The notes beneath the pieces are model-generated. The model did not search any database. It had not been told where the DNA came from and saw only the letters and a program-made list of their open reading frames with translations. This document shows, in pieces, positions 1 through 12,188 of a stretch of DNA of 64,000 bases. Source of the DNA: Prostheceraeus crozeri (taxonomy: Eukaryota; Platyhelminthes; Polycladida; Euryleptidae). The stretch covers positions 62,001-126,000 of the forward strand of contig CAJQUW010014298.1 in assembly GCA_907163375.1 (NCBI GenBank), read 5' to 3'. Numbering within the stretch: position 1 is the stretch's first letter; each line of letters begins with the position of its first letter. The position numbers and the translations under genes were made by a program.

Positions 1-75
1 CTCCATTGCAGAGACTTTTTGATAGAGTGTTTTCTCTGCGTTCATGAGAGAGACCTGGGTTCGAATCTAGATCTG
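1..75 (+). repeat. Partial tRNA-derived short repeat (SINE head)
   Basis: The end of this stretch reads like the 3' half of a tRNA. A good B box (GGGTTCGAATCT) lies near 57-68, and a spacing and anticodon-arm-like segment precede it. The A-box side is weak and may lie outside the window. The tail runs into ordinary AT-rich DNA. A chance B-box match is the alternative. Confidence 0.35.
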
Positions 76-1515
76 ATGAAACCTAAGCTACTATTAAAAT
101 ACACTCTACATTCTTGCTGAATACTCAACACAGAAGAGTGACAGTGGGATTATTGAAGCTCGTCCACATGAGGAAAGTGGTTTGCATAATTTAGTTCTAT
201 GTATAAACCAGATATATTCATATATTTATTTTCACTTTTCATTCATTTGATGATAATTCTGCGAGTATCTAACAACTTCTGTTACATGAACCAAAGAGCC
301 AAAATGGTGCTGAAGTCTACATTTGTTCTTAAATCACTAGGAAAGGGCAGAGCAATCGTAAAGAAAGACAACATCGTTTGTCGTTCGTTATAAAAACATA
401 TGTGGTTCCATTACAGAATGTATGTCATGTTTTGAAGATAAGAGTTTCAAACTGCAAACCCGCATGCACCGTAATACTTAAACCCCAACTTGCAGTCGAT
501 CATTTCGTGAAGACTGATTTTTCGAAATTTTTGTTTTAGCCGGTTTTTACCAGTTTTTGCCAGTTTCTACCTGGTTTTCACCACTTAGTGGCAAAAACCA
601 AACCTGATCATTTATCTCCTGACTTAGGTCGAACGGTCTGACCCTCCAATTTTTAGTGGACCATATTATGATTTGTGCACCCTTATAGACGAATACCATG
701 TCGGCGGTTGTTCGCTTTCAAAAATTTCGGACAAGATGACTTTTCTTTATTAACAAAATACAAACGGATTCTGGAAAAAATCACAAAACATCGGATCATC
801 AGATTTCAAAGCGGAATCATTTTCTCATTTCATCCCTTTTGTTGTCACGGATACACAGTATTACACGATTAACTGGTATTTTGTAATTATTTACCCATCA
901 ACCGAGCTGTGTGACATTTCAAGTAGGTCTAATCTAATATAGTCCCGCCTCTATATCGTGCTCTATATAAAGGCTGTATCTACATATACAGGGTGAGTCA
1001 AATTAAATGTCCCTATTTTCAAATTGTTGTAGATCAGTGAAAACCCATCCAATTTTTAAATGCGATGGATCATTTTAAGCCTGTGTGTGGCCAACAATTT
1101 TGCGGTTGTGAGAAGCTCATAGATACGTTGACTCTGTAAATATCTAATACCAAAAATCATGACTGAAAATCATATTTACAACCAATTTCCAATTTACAAC
1201 CTATTTCGATATATGTCATCTGTAAAAAGTGTGAACGCGACCACCGTGCTGTGTATAACAAACTGTAAAAATAAAGGCTTGACAAGTCAAAGGAAAAGTA
1301 GATATAGCTTCGGTCATCAAGATCAATTCGACCCATCTCCTATCTTCGCTACAACTTTTCTGCATCTTTTCGAGAAGCTTAAAATGAAGGTTTGGCATGT
1401 CTCTCGACTGACACTTCGTCAAATGCTCTTGATTTCTGCTTTCAATGAGGTCCAGGCATTAAATTCTTGGCAAACTAACATCACTACAATGAATCCTCAG
1501 ATGGTTCGGATGGTG
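76..1515. other. No supported gene; one mariner-like terminus
   Basis: Overlapping open frames at 1159-1524 and 1216-1422 lie on opposite strands and match no family I know. At 989-1012 the sequence CAGGGTGAGTCAAATTAA resembles one end of a mariner-type MITE, but I found no inverted partner nearby. Nothing else is evident. Confidence 0.4.
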
Positions 1516-1681
1516 AATCCTTAGACTGCATGCTCTCCGAAAGCTTGAGGATAACTGGGTCAAGAAGGCGCATGAGATGGACATACCATGGCCAACGCCG
1601 ACTTGGCACGAAACGGTACTTGCTGATTGCAAGGAGCTTGGCCTGAGGAGAGTGACGCTGTCAACCGCGATTTGTGTATAA
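1516..1681 (+). pseudogene. Possible LINE ORF2 C-terminal scrap
   Basis: An open frame of 55 codons carries the run WVKKAHEMDIPWPTPTWHET followed by a cysteine-containing helix-like segment and a stop at 1679-1681. The style (W..T...D..ELGL) resembles the tail of some non-LTR retrotransposon ORF2 proteins. It has no reverse transcriptase motif and no neighbouring LINE sequence, so the assignment is weak. It could be a chance open frame. Confidence 0.22.
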
Positions 1682-2599
1682 AATACATTGGAATGGATAA
1701 TGGACGTAAAACGAAAAAGTAAGTAAGAGGACTCCACTACATCGTGTATGGTATATTGGTAATGGCAAAAAATTTGAGATGAACTTTGCTGGACTCTGCC
1801 GCAGTAGGACTTAGCATCGAGTCTGCATAAAACCACCGAGTCCGCAGCCTTGGAGCAGACGAAAGCCAATAAAGTCTAGATTATGTTTAGCGATAAGATG
1901 TCAGGTCCAATTAGTCAATTTCTGTATATTAATATAATAAATCTCAGGCTGATGTTTGTCGTAATCCTTCGTCAGCTCAAATGTTGTCATGGCATTTAGA
2001 TGATTTCATGCCATCACTTGCCAAGATAGATACTCCATCAGTGATTGAAGTATGCACAAATGCCAATGCTGGTGACGCGAGTTCATGAGACCAATACTTA
2101 ACCTATTACAGCGCGTTGAGTGGTAGACCTGCTTACTTGACGAGCCTGCACTTTGACGTCGATCTCTTTGGATTGCGACCGCATCTCGATCAAAGAACAC
2201 ATATCTCAGTGATACCGGTAATTGAAGCATGTGATCATTCCATCTCATCCCATGTGCATCATGGTCTCCTTAGACATACTCAGCCGACATCAGCTGCAGT
2301 TGAGCGTACATTTTTTATAATTAAAATGTTAACTGTGTAATGATCGTAATAACTTGCCTAAATTGTCGTTCAACATTGATTACCCATATTTAACTACTGC
2401 GACATTTAGAGGCATTCTGGGGAATGTACGCATGTCTGATAATCACTAGGCCTTCTCAAAATTCAACCAGAAATCAACTAGCTCAGTTTGACCACAATCA
2501 GCTCATATTGGTCAGCAGGCTTGCCTGTATAATTTTTTAGTTTCTCAAGATTTGAAGACAGACAAAAATATCTCAAAACAATGTGTCATGAATATGCAA
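1682..2599. other. No supported gene
   Basis: AT-rich sequence with only short open frames on both strands. None shows a recognisable motif, and no repeat boundary is visible. Confidence 0.5.
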
Positions 2600-3844
2600 G
2601 GTTCCTACGCTTTTTCTGATTCAAAAATTAAGGAGATCTAAGGAGATTTTAAGAACATTAATCACTTAATTTAAGGAGGTATGACGGCTCAGTTGGTTCG
2701 ATCCTCCAACAATGGAAGTGTAGAAAAGGTGAATTCTCGACTCTCTCATAGTCACATTCTGCTAAGAAGAACGATTCCAAATCCGAAGTGTGCCGTCTCA
2801 AAAGAAATCCCAAATTTGAGAAGTCATTTTTTAAATTGTGATATGAAATTCCATTTAGACATGTATATCCAATGTTCATGGAAAAAATTTGTTTCGTTTT
2901 GGAACTCCATTAGCGTCATCAATCAAAAAATATTTCTTTCTGTGTAATCTTTACATTTGGAAGTACACTCAAAAGCAATCATGATCCTCTGTGAATTTGA
3001 ATTTTCGTAATGATGACAATTCTTTACCTTTGCACTTTGCTGTCGAATACACAGGGCAGGTGCAGGCTCATCAATATTTGCCGAACTGAATTGTTGAAAG
3101 TTGTTGACCTGATTAAGCAATTTGCAACAGTGGAAACAGTAACATATCAACAAGGAACAAAATATAAAGCCAAGTCTTGTTTGTTAAATGTACATGTATA
3201 TTATAAAAAATATCATTAGATTACAATTGATGAAGAATATTGATTTCCGCAATTCAAGAGAAAATATGAAGTAATGTCAGCTGAAAGAAACAAGGTTGGA
3301 TTGCTTTCACTCTCATGATTTTTCTATTTGTTCATCACAAACTACCTCTGAATACATCAAAAAAAGTCCATAAAACATGATTTGGATTCGAAGTTGAAAA
3401 TCGTGGTTGTCCTAGTCTCAGCTATTGGCTTTATACATGAAACAATGTTTGCCCCACTTATCAACACAAAGAATTTGAAGTTATTCTGGAATAAAATTAT
3501 TATAAATTCAAAATACACGCGTCCTATGTTAAGCTACAACTACAAGGATATGTTTGATTTCATTCACTTCATTATCCAGTAAAAGAGATACAATGAAAAC
3601 GTTTTCAAGCAGAAGTATTATTGAAATAGGTCTTAATAAATATTATAGGAATATGAAAATGGGATTTTCCGAAGATTTGCGCAAAAAATCAACGCTGAGA
3701 GTGAGAGAGACGGTACAGTTTACTATGTTATTGATTCATCACCCACCACGCACCGTCACGGAATCAATTAAAGTCCAGAAATTTAAGATTTTCAAAAAAT
3801 TAAGGAGATTTAAGGAGTTTTAAGAAGATTTAAGCGTAGGAACC
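2600..3844. repeat. Candidate non-autonomous element with short inverted ends and AAGGAG repeats
   Basis: The ends are exact inverted copies of GGTTCCTACGCTT (2600-2612 and 3832-3844). Inside both ends lie runs of the type AAATTAAGGAGAT..AAGGAG..TTTAAGAA, in the same orientation at 2625-2655 and 3795-3830. Such subterminal repeats are common in hAT-like and other cut-and-paste elements. No transposase is visible between the ends, and no clean target duplication was found, so the family is open. Confidence 0.45.
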
Positions 3845-4815
3845 ATGAAAATGTCATTCAGTCTACAGCAATGCATCTAAGCAAATAGAGGAAGCAATCG
3901 GAGCCCGTGCGTCTAACTAGGATGTAAATCTACTGTTGAGAGTCTTATCATATGAAATCAAGGCACATAACTAGCGTTTTTAGGGGGAGGGAGGCTACCG
4001 TGGTCCCAACCTACCACAACCCCAAAGAGAAAGAGAAAAATATTAAGTTTCATTTTCAGAAGATTTTTGATGAATTCCAGTGAGTTTTAGTAGGCAGCCC
4101 TCAAGAGGCAGCAGAAATCTCCTCCCTGGAGAAAATTTCCTGATGACGCCACAGAAATACATGCTTCAGTAGGTACATTTTCAATATGATTGTAATGCAT
4201 CCCAATAGGCCTATTTATTGAATGATCGCAAGGGATTGAGTTGTTTTCATCATTATAACAGGAGTCACTAAAATGAAGGCTGCCAAGCCACCCCATTCGC
4301 CGTTTAGCAATAAATTGGCAGTCATAATAGAAATTGACATAAACAAATGCACATAATCTGAATATGAAGTCATTCAATCTTCCTGCAGGTGTGTTGCACT
4401 GACTGATGTTGATGATTAGGCAAGAAAAATACAATTTTCAAAGATCCAAAACACTATTTTTGTAATTCAAAAAAGTTCATCGATCTCTGCTCTTTTTCAA
4501 TTTTAATTTCATTATTTGGACATTAAGGATGAATGTCAAAAACGCTGCCGTCACCTCACTCTCACCAACACATTAAGTTCTTGCGATGAAAACTAAGACA
4601 ATTAGAGAGCAATTAAAAGTTAGTTGGAAAATATATCACTTTTGAAATTTATCTTCGTTTATTTTTTTGATTATTTGTTTATGGATTTTGATTCAAAAGC
4701 TTAAGATACAATTTTTGTCCATTAAAATGTCAATCGCATGGTCGGCATGGTTTTTAAAACTTCAAAACTTGGAAACGTCACCCTCGCCGCTTGGTCAACC
4801 AGAGCCCAGGGAATT
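3845..4815. other. No supported gene
   Basis: The only long open frame (4087-4434, minus) has no recognisable domain. One TAGGCCTA octamer lies near 4206. Otherwise this is ordinary AT-rich sequence. Confidence 0.5.
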
Positions 4816-7365
4816 TTAGTGAGAATATAGGCTAAAATTATAGGTCCCAAAAAAATATATAGGCTTTTATAGGTTTTCATAATCTTATTATGTATAGGCA
4901 TATTATTGTTTAATTGAAATTAAATTTATCATGTCATCAATCTTGTTCAATTGGTTTATTATGAGAAGTAGATAAATTACGCAAATGACAAAGTAAAATA
5001 CGTTGAAAATTGAAGTCAACGACTATCATCCAATACATGCATTAATACGTTCAAGTGCTATTTAACTTTATGAATATTTTGTACATGTAGGGAGCCATAA
5101 AATATTGACATTCATTATAAAAAAAACAACTCTATTAAAAAATTACAAACTTCTCGGTTATTACAGAAAGCAGTCTTTGGAAATTAAGAAAAATACTTCG
5201 TGAATTGTAAAGTTTTGTACAAAATTTACTTACAGCTTTACCGAACAGAAAACTTCAAAACAAACACTTGTAAAAATGTCCAATCTTTCCACTAAAAAGT
5301 TAAAAAGTTCAACAACTGAAAATGTGACACTAGTTAAATAATCTATACAAAAAATGAGGACAAGCAAATTGCTATCACTACAGTCAACTATCTCTCATCA
5401 ACAGAGTTGAAGTTCGTTATTACAGTTTTTTTTCTTTGTTGTCATTTCGTGGTAAGTTGTCATGGGCTGCCGCTTTTTATTCTGTAATTCAAGTTGCTTC
5501 TTTGCGGATGTTTCGATTTTTTCTTTTGCCAATCGCAAAAGATCTGATGCTATACTGATGCCATCCATATCATTCTTTTTAAGCTTTCATCGAGACGGGT
5601 TTGTGCATCCTTTAATGGAAGATTGGCTCTCGACGTTTCAACGTTAATGTTTTCTTCGTCTTTCGCAATAAGACATGTTTGCGCGTCCATTTTTTCTATT
5701 TTTTCATTGTGTTCCTTTTCTGCTTGAATTTCTTTTTCTTCGTGTTCTTTCTTTTCCTATTTAAGTTTTTCCGCCTTTTTCCTTTCTTCCTCCAATTCCT
5801 GCTGATACACCTTCGAAGATGCCCTCGCCACGCTGATAAGGTCTTTTGTGATGGGAACGTTTGTAATGCCATCAAATGATCGGACAGTGTCTTTACATGC
5901 TCTTATTCCGATTACAGATTTTGCAGAAAGCGCTGTTCTATCCGTACCAAGCAATCGTTTATTAACTGAAAGTCCCCTTTCTGAAACGGCATTGCTGTGA
6001 GCCAATATGAGAGCTGCTTTTACGACACGGGAAAGATTCGGGTATTTCTTTCTTCCACTTACTGATTCATGTTCTAGTATCTGAGACCAGAATTCATCAA
6101 TGCGGAGTTCATGAATGTCTGACTTAACTTTTTCTTCACCGTACAATTTCCATTCGTCGATGATTTTCACGATGTCGTCATCTTTGAGAAAAGGCATCGC
6201 TTCTGCCATGATTTTGATATAGCGGCATCCTTTCTTGTTTGATTGTTCTTTTGGATGTAGTACGCGGAGGGCTCGAAGTATTTTGTTTTCATGTGGAAGT
6301 TTGTCGATCAAGTACTGCGATGCAGTTTGGTAGAACGATAGTATCTGTTTCATGACTTCATCCTTAGATTTCGATTCGACCTTCTCAATCGCGTCTCTGG
6401 CTGCATGTCCGATTTCAATATCTTCATTAACCAAATGGTTCTGTGACACATAGATTGATTTCAACTTCTTTGAGTTTTCTTTTACATAACTCTGGTTTTG
6501 AAAGCGGAACAAGACAGACTTTATCAAATCACACATAGAAAGATATAGACAATGTATCAAGGGGCCTTCTGTTTGAAAGACGAGATATTTATCAAAAAGC
6601 GGTTTCACACAAATGAGAACACCACAGACTTGAAAGCAGCCCAATAGAGTTGGGAGATTAAACTAGTTTCAAATGATATTCTAATTCAGCGTTATGTTTT
6701 CCTTTCAAAATATTTTGATGATTCCAAAGTCAAAATACAAAGAGTGTAGCTTACCTTCTTCATCAGGAATGAAGTTATTAACTATAGATAATAATTTCAC
6801 TTCTGAATGACAAAGGGCAACAGTTCAAATTGAGTTATACATTAAACATCTAGTGTAAAACATCTTAATTGTAGGCAACCGGGTCTCCCAACTCCATAAA
6901 TTTTGCTTGAAGTCCATAAACAGTCATTTTATTAACTATTTTAAGTTCAGGTTTTCCACAATTATAAAAACGTACATGTATGTTCAATTCAATAACAAAT
7001 TATAAAATGGAACAAGTAAACAATACGAACAGTTCAACAACCAGACTGAACCAATCGAAAATCATTCAAGAGTAATAACTGCTGATCATTGGGCACACGA
7101 GGAACAAAATCAATCACCGACCTTCAAAAGACGAATAACACACAATCTGAAACCAGATAGTATTAAAAATTGCTTTCCTTATCGATAATCAAGAAAACTT
7201 ACGTGATATGTAAAATAGCATAAGAAATGTGATCATCTCAGTCAAAAATCATAAGAAGTCCGAAAAAATAGGTTTATATAGGTTTTATAGGTTATTTTTT
7301 AAAATATATGTCAGTTTTTAAAAAATAGAATTTTATAGGTTTTATAGGTTTTTTTGGGAGGCCTG
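4816..7365 (-). mobile_element. Probable hAT-type DNA transposon, boundaries uncertain
   Basis: A hAT-like coding region (5550-6644, minus) sits between two blocks of TATAGGTTTTATAGGTTTT-like sequence at about 4835-4885 and 7265-7355. The outer parts contain the inverted match AGG..CCCAAAAAAA (about 4841-4855) against TTTTTTTGGGAGGCCT (about 7347-7362). The inverted similarity is short and I could not find a matching 8-bp target duplication, so the limits are approximate. The extent was inferred from the coding region and these flanking motifs. Confidence 0.4.
5550..6644 (-). CDS. hAT transposase-like protein, C-terminal half with dimerisation region
   Basis: The open frame runs 295 codons to a TAG at 5757-5759. 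The same frame stays open beyond it to 5550, giving about 68 more residues rich in E, K and Q, as in a coiled coil. Near residues 205-235 the run SNAVSERGLSVNKRLL matches the hAT C-terminal dimerisation motif (small residue, N, then ER..S..K..L). The rest is charged and helical (IIDEWKLYGEEKV, LEEERKKAEKLK). Full hAT transposases are usually 500-700 residues, and no BED zinc finger or catalytic N-terminal part is seen in frame upstream. This is therefore a partial gene, or the last exon of a longer one. The start at 6644 is only the first possible one. The in-frame TAG either shortens the tail or marks decay. A transposon remnant is likelier than a host gene because AT-rich repeated blocks flank it on both sides. 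Confidence 0.65.
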
Positions 7366-8640
7366 AGGACCTACTAATGACACATAAGTAGAACAGTGGG
7401 ATGCCTTTAAAATAAAACAAAATTCCTTTTGCACCAAAAGTACTTCAGAAGCATTTTCCAAGATTTTTTTTGTGGCAAGCATTTTCCAAAAATTGCCACA
7501 CATGCTTGAAGGTTGAATTACAGTGAGAACCTAAAATGTGCTCTAATAATAAGTGCATGAAATTGTAGGCGCGAATGTATGTGCATGTCATCCACCAAGA
7601 GCCTTTAGCCTGACATTCGTGTTTTCAACTGAAACACAATATTCCTGTAACACAAGGAAGTCCGGGATTTCCTTAAAAATAGATAAAAAAATCGAGAAGT
7701 GATGAAGGACACACCCAGCAGTTATTGGGATGTCTACAACAATGACACTTGCATTCACTTCAGCGAGAGCGTCAAATATCATTTTCACTCGCTGGGTGAA
7801 TGAGTTCAAGTTCACGTAAAAATTCAGACCAGAGCTGAAGCGGTACTGTTTTCTGCCGATGACTCCGGCTCAAAAGTCCTGATTGACACAATATTCAGAA
7901 TAACTATTAGTTAAATGCACAATAAAAATTTGCTGCCTCACTTAATACGCCACTGAGTAATTGTATTCAGAGAATTTTTTGTTGACAATAAATCATTTGC
8001 AGATATAGTTGTCTGAACTTGAGCGAACCACACCACCTAGCTTGCACTGCGAGGTTGTTTAAGTAGCTACCTGAAAAGGCCACCATCCATAAAGAAGCAG
8101 GAGTTTCAGAATATCTATCAATGTGATTATAAGCCTAATTCGTGCAAATTCCAAATTAACATAATCTGTGTTGTTCAAGACAAGGACTCATAACAAAACA
8201 ATTTGGACGTCACGTGTCATAGTTGAACTTTTGTCCAACCTTTGTCGAGTCTAATGTAACATCTGAATAAAAGCGTTTACTTCTTATCTGAAGAAAACAT
8301 TGAATTACAAGGGAAAAGCACTGCAACATGAGAAGTGAAGCGACTTCAATTCAATACCCTATTTCACAAAAGAGTGCGATTAGACAACACTTCAATTACG
8401 AAATAAACTTTTGTAATTTTCTATGTTTTTAAACAAATAGTGAATTATTTGTTTCATGAAATCAGCTGTGATTATAGTGCTTTGCTTTTTGACATGCAAT
8501 AAAACAACAATTGATGCAAGTATTTAATGAAAAATGTACTGCTTTTTCGAGTAAATAACATCCACTTGCATTTTGTGCATTAAATGCTGATTATGAGCTT
8601 GCTTTGAATTAAGGGCCGTTTTGTGAGCAGGTGAGTGGGC
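7366..8640. other. No supported gene
   Basis: Only short unrelated open frames are present (for example 7588-7815, minus). No repeat ends, RNA gene or coding motif is visible. Confidence 0.5.
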
Positions 8641-8835
8641 GCCTTCCAATTGAAGATGAGCGATCCTACCCGAAGCCCGCCCCGAACTCGACCAGAAATC
8701 CGAACCCCAAAGCACGGGTTCGCCTTGAACATTTTTGAAGTCGGGTCGTGTCGGGTTGGTTATCGTTTTTGTCATAAACCCGAGAAAACTCGAAAAATGG
8801 AACTCGGATTTTTAGGGTTTTGGCACAGCATAGAG
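8641..8835. repeat. GC-richer imperfect inverted repeat with CCCGA motifs
   Basis: A patch clearly richer in G and C than its surroundings contains repeated CCCGA/TCGGG words. ACCCGAAGCCCGCCCCGAAC at about 8667-8690 faces GTCGGGTCGTGTCGGGTTGG at about 8742-8761 in inverted order. It may be a small MITE or SINE remnant; no ends were found. Confidence 0.3.
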
Positions 8836-9165
8836 TAAGTACGTATAGATTGTCTATGGTATAGATAGTGTGTCGACCATGCTCTATGGTGTCGACTAAA
8901 AAAACAAGTGTCTGTATAAAGTGAAACTTTTTGTGTGAAGAGATTCAGATTTTCGGTCCTGAGGTCCAAAAAATCATTTGAGCATTTTTTAAAAAGCCAA
9001 AATCATTATCTTTGGCCAAAATTAGTTTCAAATTATTCCTGCATTTTTTTTTATACTGCTCAGATGACGCCCCGTCATAAGTAGTATGAAACAAATAGGA
9101 TATCAAAGGGATTGAATATTTTCTAGCAAACAGGTCAATTAAGCTGAAATTACGCTGATTATTAA

Positions 9166-11609
9166 CCTCTTCCATGCCATGACTCCGTATGGCGCCAAAC
9201 AGCGGACGCCATGACGCCATATGGCGTCAAATAGCGTGATTGAATCCAAGGAGCCAGTACTGTTTCTGGCGTGTACATAACTAACTCTAACTTTGTTCTG
9301 GCGTTATGGCGAGGACTTCTAAATATAGTACCGACATCAGTTCTATATTTAGAAGTCCTTGTTTGAGATAACACCACATAGAGCGACCACACGAGTTCTG
9401 CGCGTATCGGCCGTTTTCTATTTTCCGTTATCTATTGGGATAAACTAATCAATAGCGTTGGAAGCTATCGTCATCACAGAAGTATCGTTATTCAAGTGTG
9501 CATGATGAATCATTCAGTCAGATCGCTTCCGTTCGATTGGAAAGACATCGGTTTTGATATGGCAACATCTTCAACTGCTCGTCCTAAGAGAGTCGTTGTT
9601 CCTCCTCGCCGCTTTGGATTCACCGATGATAGTTCAGACGATGAACCCGAGCACGATGACTACGATGCAGACCCTACGGAACAGTTTGAAAGTGACTCCA
9701 GCAGCAGCAGCGAAAGTGAAGAAAGTGATGAAGAGAGCAGAGAGAATGCATATGACAACTGGAGATTCGTCCAAGTTGATGAATATGCTCACCCTGATCA
9801 TTCTTTCGAAGGCGTGACCAGCTGGACTGTGCCGCAACCAACTGAAGTGACTGGGTATATTAATGCTTTCCTTCCTGATGGACTGTTTCAACTACTATGT
9901 AATTGGACTAATCAGCGAGCCAATATGGTAGATGTAGATGATTGGAAAGTGGTAGATGTCGCAACAATGAAGAAATTCTTCGGACTTCTGTTAGCCATGC
10001 CCCTAACCAAGAAATCCAATATCGACGAATATTGGTCAACGGAACCAATTATGAACACGCCCTACTACGCCACAATAATGTCAAGAAACCAGTTTCGGGC
10101 CATTTACCGCTTCCTTCGATTTTCGGATCCTAATCTGGTTGAATCAAACAACCGAAACAGCCGTCTTTTCCAACTGGAAGAAAAAATTCATCAAATCTGT
10201 CGCAATTTCAAACCCGGCATGGAATTATATCTCTGGACGAGTGCTTGTTACTTCACAAAGGAAGACATTGTTTGAAAATGTTCATCCCCAGCAAACGAGC
10301 TAGATTCGGCATAAAGAGTTATATTCTTTGTGATTGTCTTGTCTACATGCTAGCCTATGAAGTATATTATGGAGCACGAACAACTCTTGATGTCAATGAG
10401 CCGGATACAGACTCGCTATCGAAAAGTGAACTGGTGGTTGTGCATCTGCTCAAAAAGGCAGGGCTCCTTGACCAATGGCATGATCACAATAGACAACTGG
10501 TACAGCAGTATTCGCCTGGCGGAATACCTATATTCCCGAAAGACATTCATGCGAGGAACTATGAACAAGCACCGTGGTATTCCAAAGGTGCTTCAGGAGA
10601 AAAAACTACCAAACATGGGAGTATCATTCATGGTCAAAGACGATCATCTGTTGGTCATCAAATTCTGTGACCGCAAGGGCGTCTACCTTTTATCTACTGC
10701 GGATGATGCTGAAGTTCTTCAAAAGACGAGGCGTATAAGGGGTCAAGAAGAGGCGGTCAACTACAACCGGCCACTGGCATTGAAGCTTATAACTTGAAAA
10801 TGGGTGGAGTCGATCTAACGGACCAATATCTCGCTCCATACAGTGCTGTCAGGAAATCCCAAATCTGGTTCAAGAAGATCGGAATACATTTTCAGTAACG
10901 ACTGTTACTCAATGGTTTCTTGCGCTATATCCATGAACAGGACGTCCACAGACCATCGCTATTGAAATTCACAAAAAGCAGCAACTGTGCATTTCACAGG
11001 TCATGCTTCAGATCCTAACAAGCGACGCAGAATCAGTAGCGGACCAAGCGCGGAGATCACAATGATACACTTCCCAGAAAAAATTCCTGTTGGTGACCAT
11101 GGTCAACGTAATAGGTTGAGATGCAAGCAATGTCAAAAGCAGACAATTCGCAGAGACACACAATTCAGGTGTTCTGGCTGTCAAAGTAAACCTCCCCTGT
11201 GCATCACATGCTTTAGAGACTGGCATGTTATATGATAGACATGTTGGCTTTCATAAGAACAAAATTCTTATGTGACCGTATTCGTAATCTCATGGCTTCG
11301 TATTCATGTATATTCAGATTTTGCAATTTAAATTTGTTATTTTCGACGTCACGATTCTGAAGAAAAGAATACATATTTTCTCAAATTTGTTATGTCGTTT
11401 TTTTCGAATGATTCGACCATCATAGAAGGGAAACTGGAAGTTTTCATAGCAGTAGTACTATAATTACAACCTAAAACATGACATGCATGAGTCTTGGGAA
11501 CTGATTAAGTGATTTACATAAAATTCTAAATATTTTAAATTTCATCGTTTTTTCGCTTTTTGCTTGGCGTCTCATGTAATTTTCACAATTGACGTCGGCA
11601 TGGAAGGGG
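9166..11609 (+). mobile_element. piggyBac-family DNA transposon with TTAA target duplication
   Basis: The element is bounded by TTAA at 9162-9165 and 11610-11613, the exact target used and duplicated by piggyBac elements. Its ends are inverted: CCTCTTCCATGCC on the left against GGCATGGAAGGGG on the right, 12 of 13 matching. The length of 2444 bp is normal for a complete piggyBac. Subterminal GGCG/CGCC palindromes such as GACGCCATATGGCGTC lie at 9205-9225. Inside is a plus-strand transposase gene in several frames. The copy is therefore full-length in DNA but non-functional. It inserted into repeat copy R1. Confidence 0.95.
9496..11235 (+). pseudogene. piggyBac transposase (DDE_Tnp_1_7 type), frameshifted
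   Basis: piggyBac transposases cut and paste DNA at TTAA using an RNase H-like DDD core. The first frame (9496-10275) has an acidic serine-rich N-terminus (DSSSSSESEESDEESRENAYDNW and similar, about residues 50-90). The start of the catalytic domain follows, with FFGLLLAMPLTKK and YWSTEPIMNTPYYATIMSRN. The protein then continues in another frame at about 10245-10520 (MFIPSKRARFGIKSY), and again near 10490-10797 (ITIDNWYSSIRLAEYLYSRK, VKDDHLLVIKFCDRKGVYLL). Near 10795-10890 a segment encodes KMGGVDLTDQYLAPYS, the conserved GGVD..D block. The C-terminal cysteine-rich zinc-binding tail (CKQCQKQTIRRDTQFRCSGC, then PPLCITCFRDWH) is intact at about 11120-11235. At least three frame changes and a gap near 10890-10990 show that it is dead. 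The first ATG at 9496, or an in-frame ATG at 9559, could be the original start. Confidence 0.9.
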
Positions 11610-12188
11610 TTAAATGAAATTCATGAGCTGCATTATAATAGAAGTCTTCAAAAAAACATTGATATCTTTTTGTGCTTTCCTGGCTGAAATTTCAAGTTTT
11701 TAATTCCATTTTCATCGGTTTGATTAATTTTATGATTCACTCAAATCTGAATAGTAATGCGGACCCATATATTGTTATTATATATATGTATATATCTTAA
11801 GTTAATTGTGACGATTGTCAGTGGTATGTTTTGCTCTTCCAGTGGCTTGTCATATAGCTTGTGATATCGTTCAAGAAAGTCCCCTAATGATAAGTCTGCA
11901 TCAAAGTGATCCATCGCATTGCTAATTTAACATACTATTTTACCTCTCCATACAGGTTGACATGAAATGGAGGATTTGTAAAATGCCATTATTCCTTCTG
12001 TTTTGCTCAACTTACTTTGGTTTTACTATTACAATCAGTGAAATTCAAATTTCTCCAAAATTGTAAAAATTCGCTTATGATGCTGATTCTCATTCGAGTT
12101 CATTTAATAAAGTCGAAATTGTGTACACAAAGTGGATTTGGTTTTTCATGCGAGTTGCTGCTACACTAGCTATTAACGCTGATGTCAA

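Larger units (their letters stand above)
8838..12145 (+). repeat. Dispersed repeat family R, copy 1 (split by piggyBac)
   Basis: The flanks of the piggyBac element (8838-9161 and 11614-12145) align by eye with 38838-39196 (plus), 41330-42107 (minus) and 43970-44670 (plus). Shared landmarks in order are GTGTCGAC, a GGTCCAAAAAAT block, GCATTATA.TA..A..TCTTCA, GGCTGAAATTTCA, AATCTGAAT.GT.ATG.GGACCCAT and GAGTTCATTTAATAAA. No coding frame is conserved, so the family type is unknown. The right part ends where LINE sequence begins near 12189. Confidence 0.6.

Noticed and set aside
989-1012. Complete mariner-type MITE starting at CAGGGTGAGTC
   Set aside because: No inverted partner was found within a few kilobases. 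The same holds for the similar end near 24456.
1159-1869. Overlapping frames on both strands near 1.2-1.9 kb as a host gene
   Set aside because: Neither strand gives a domain. Only a weak LINE-like tail could be argued.
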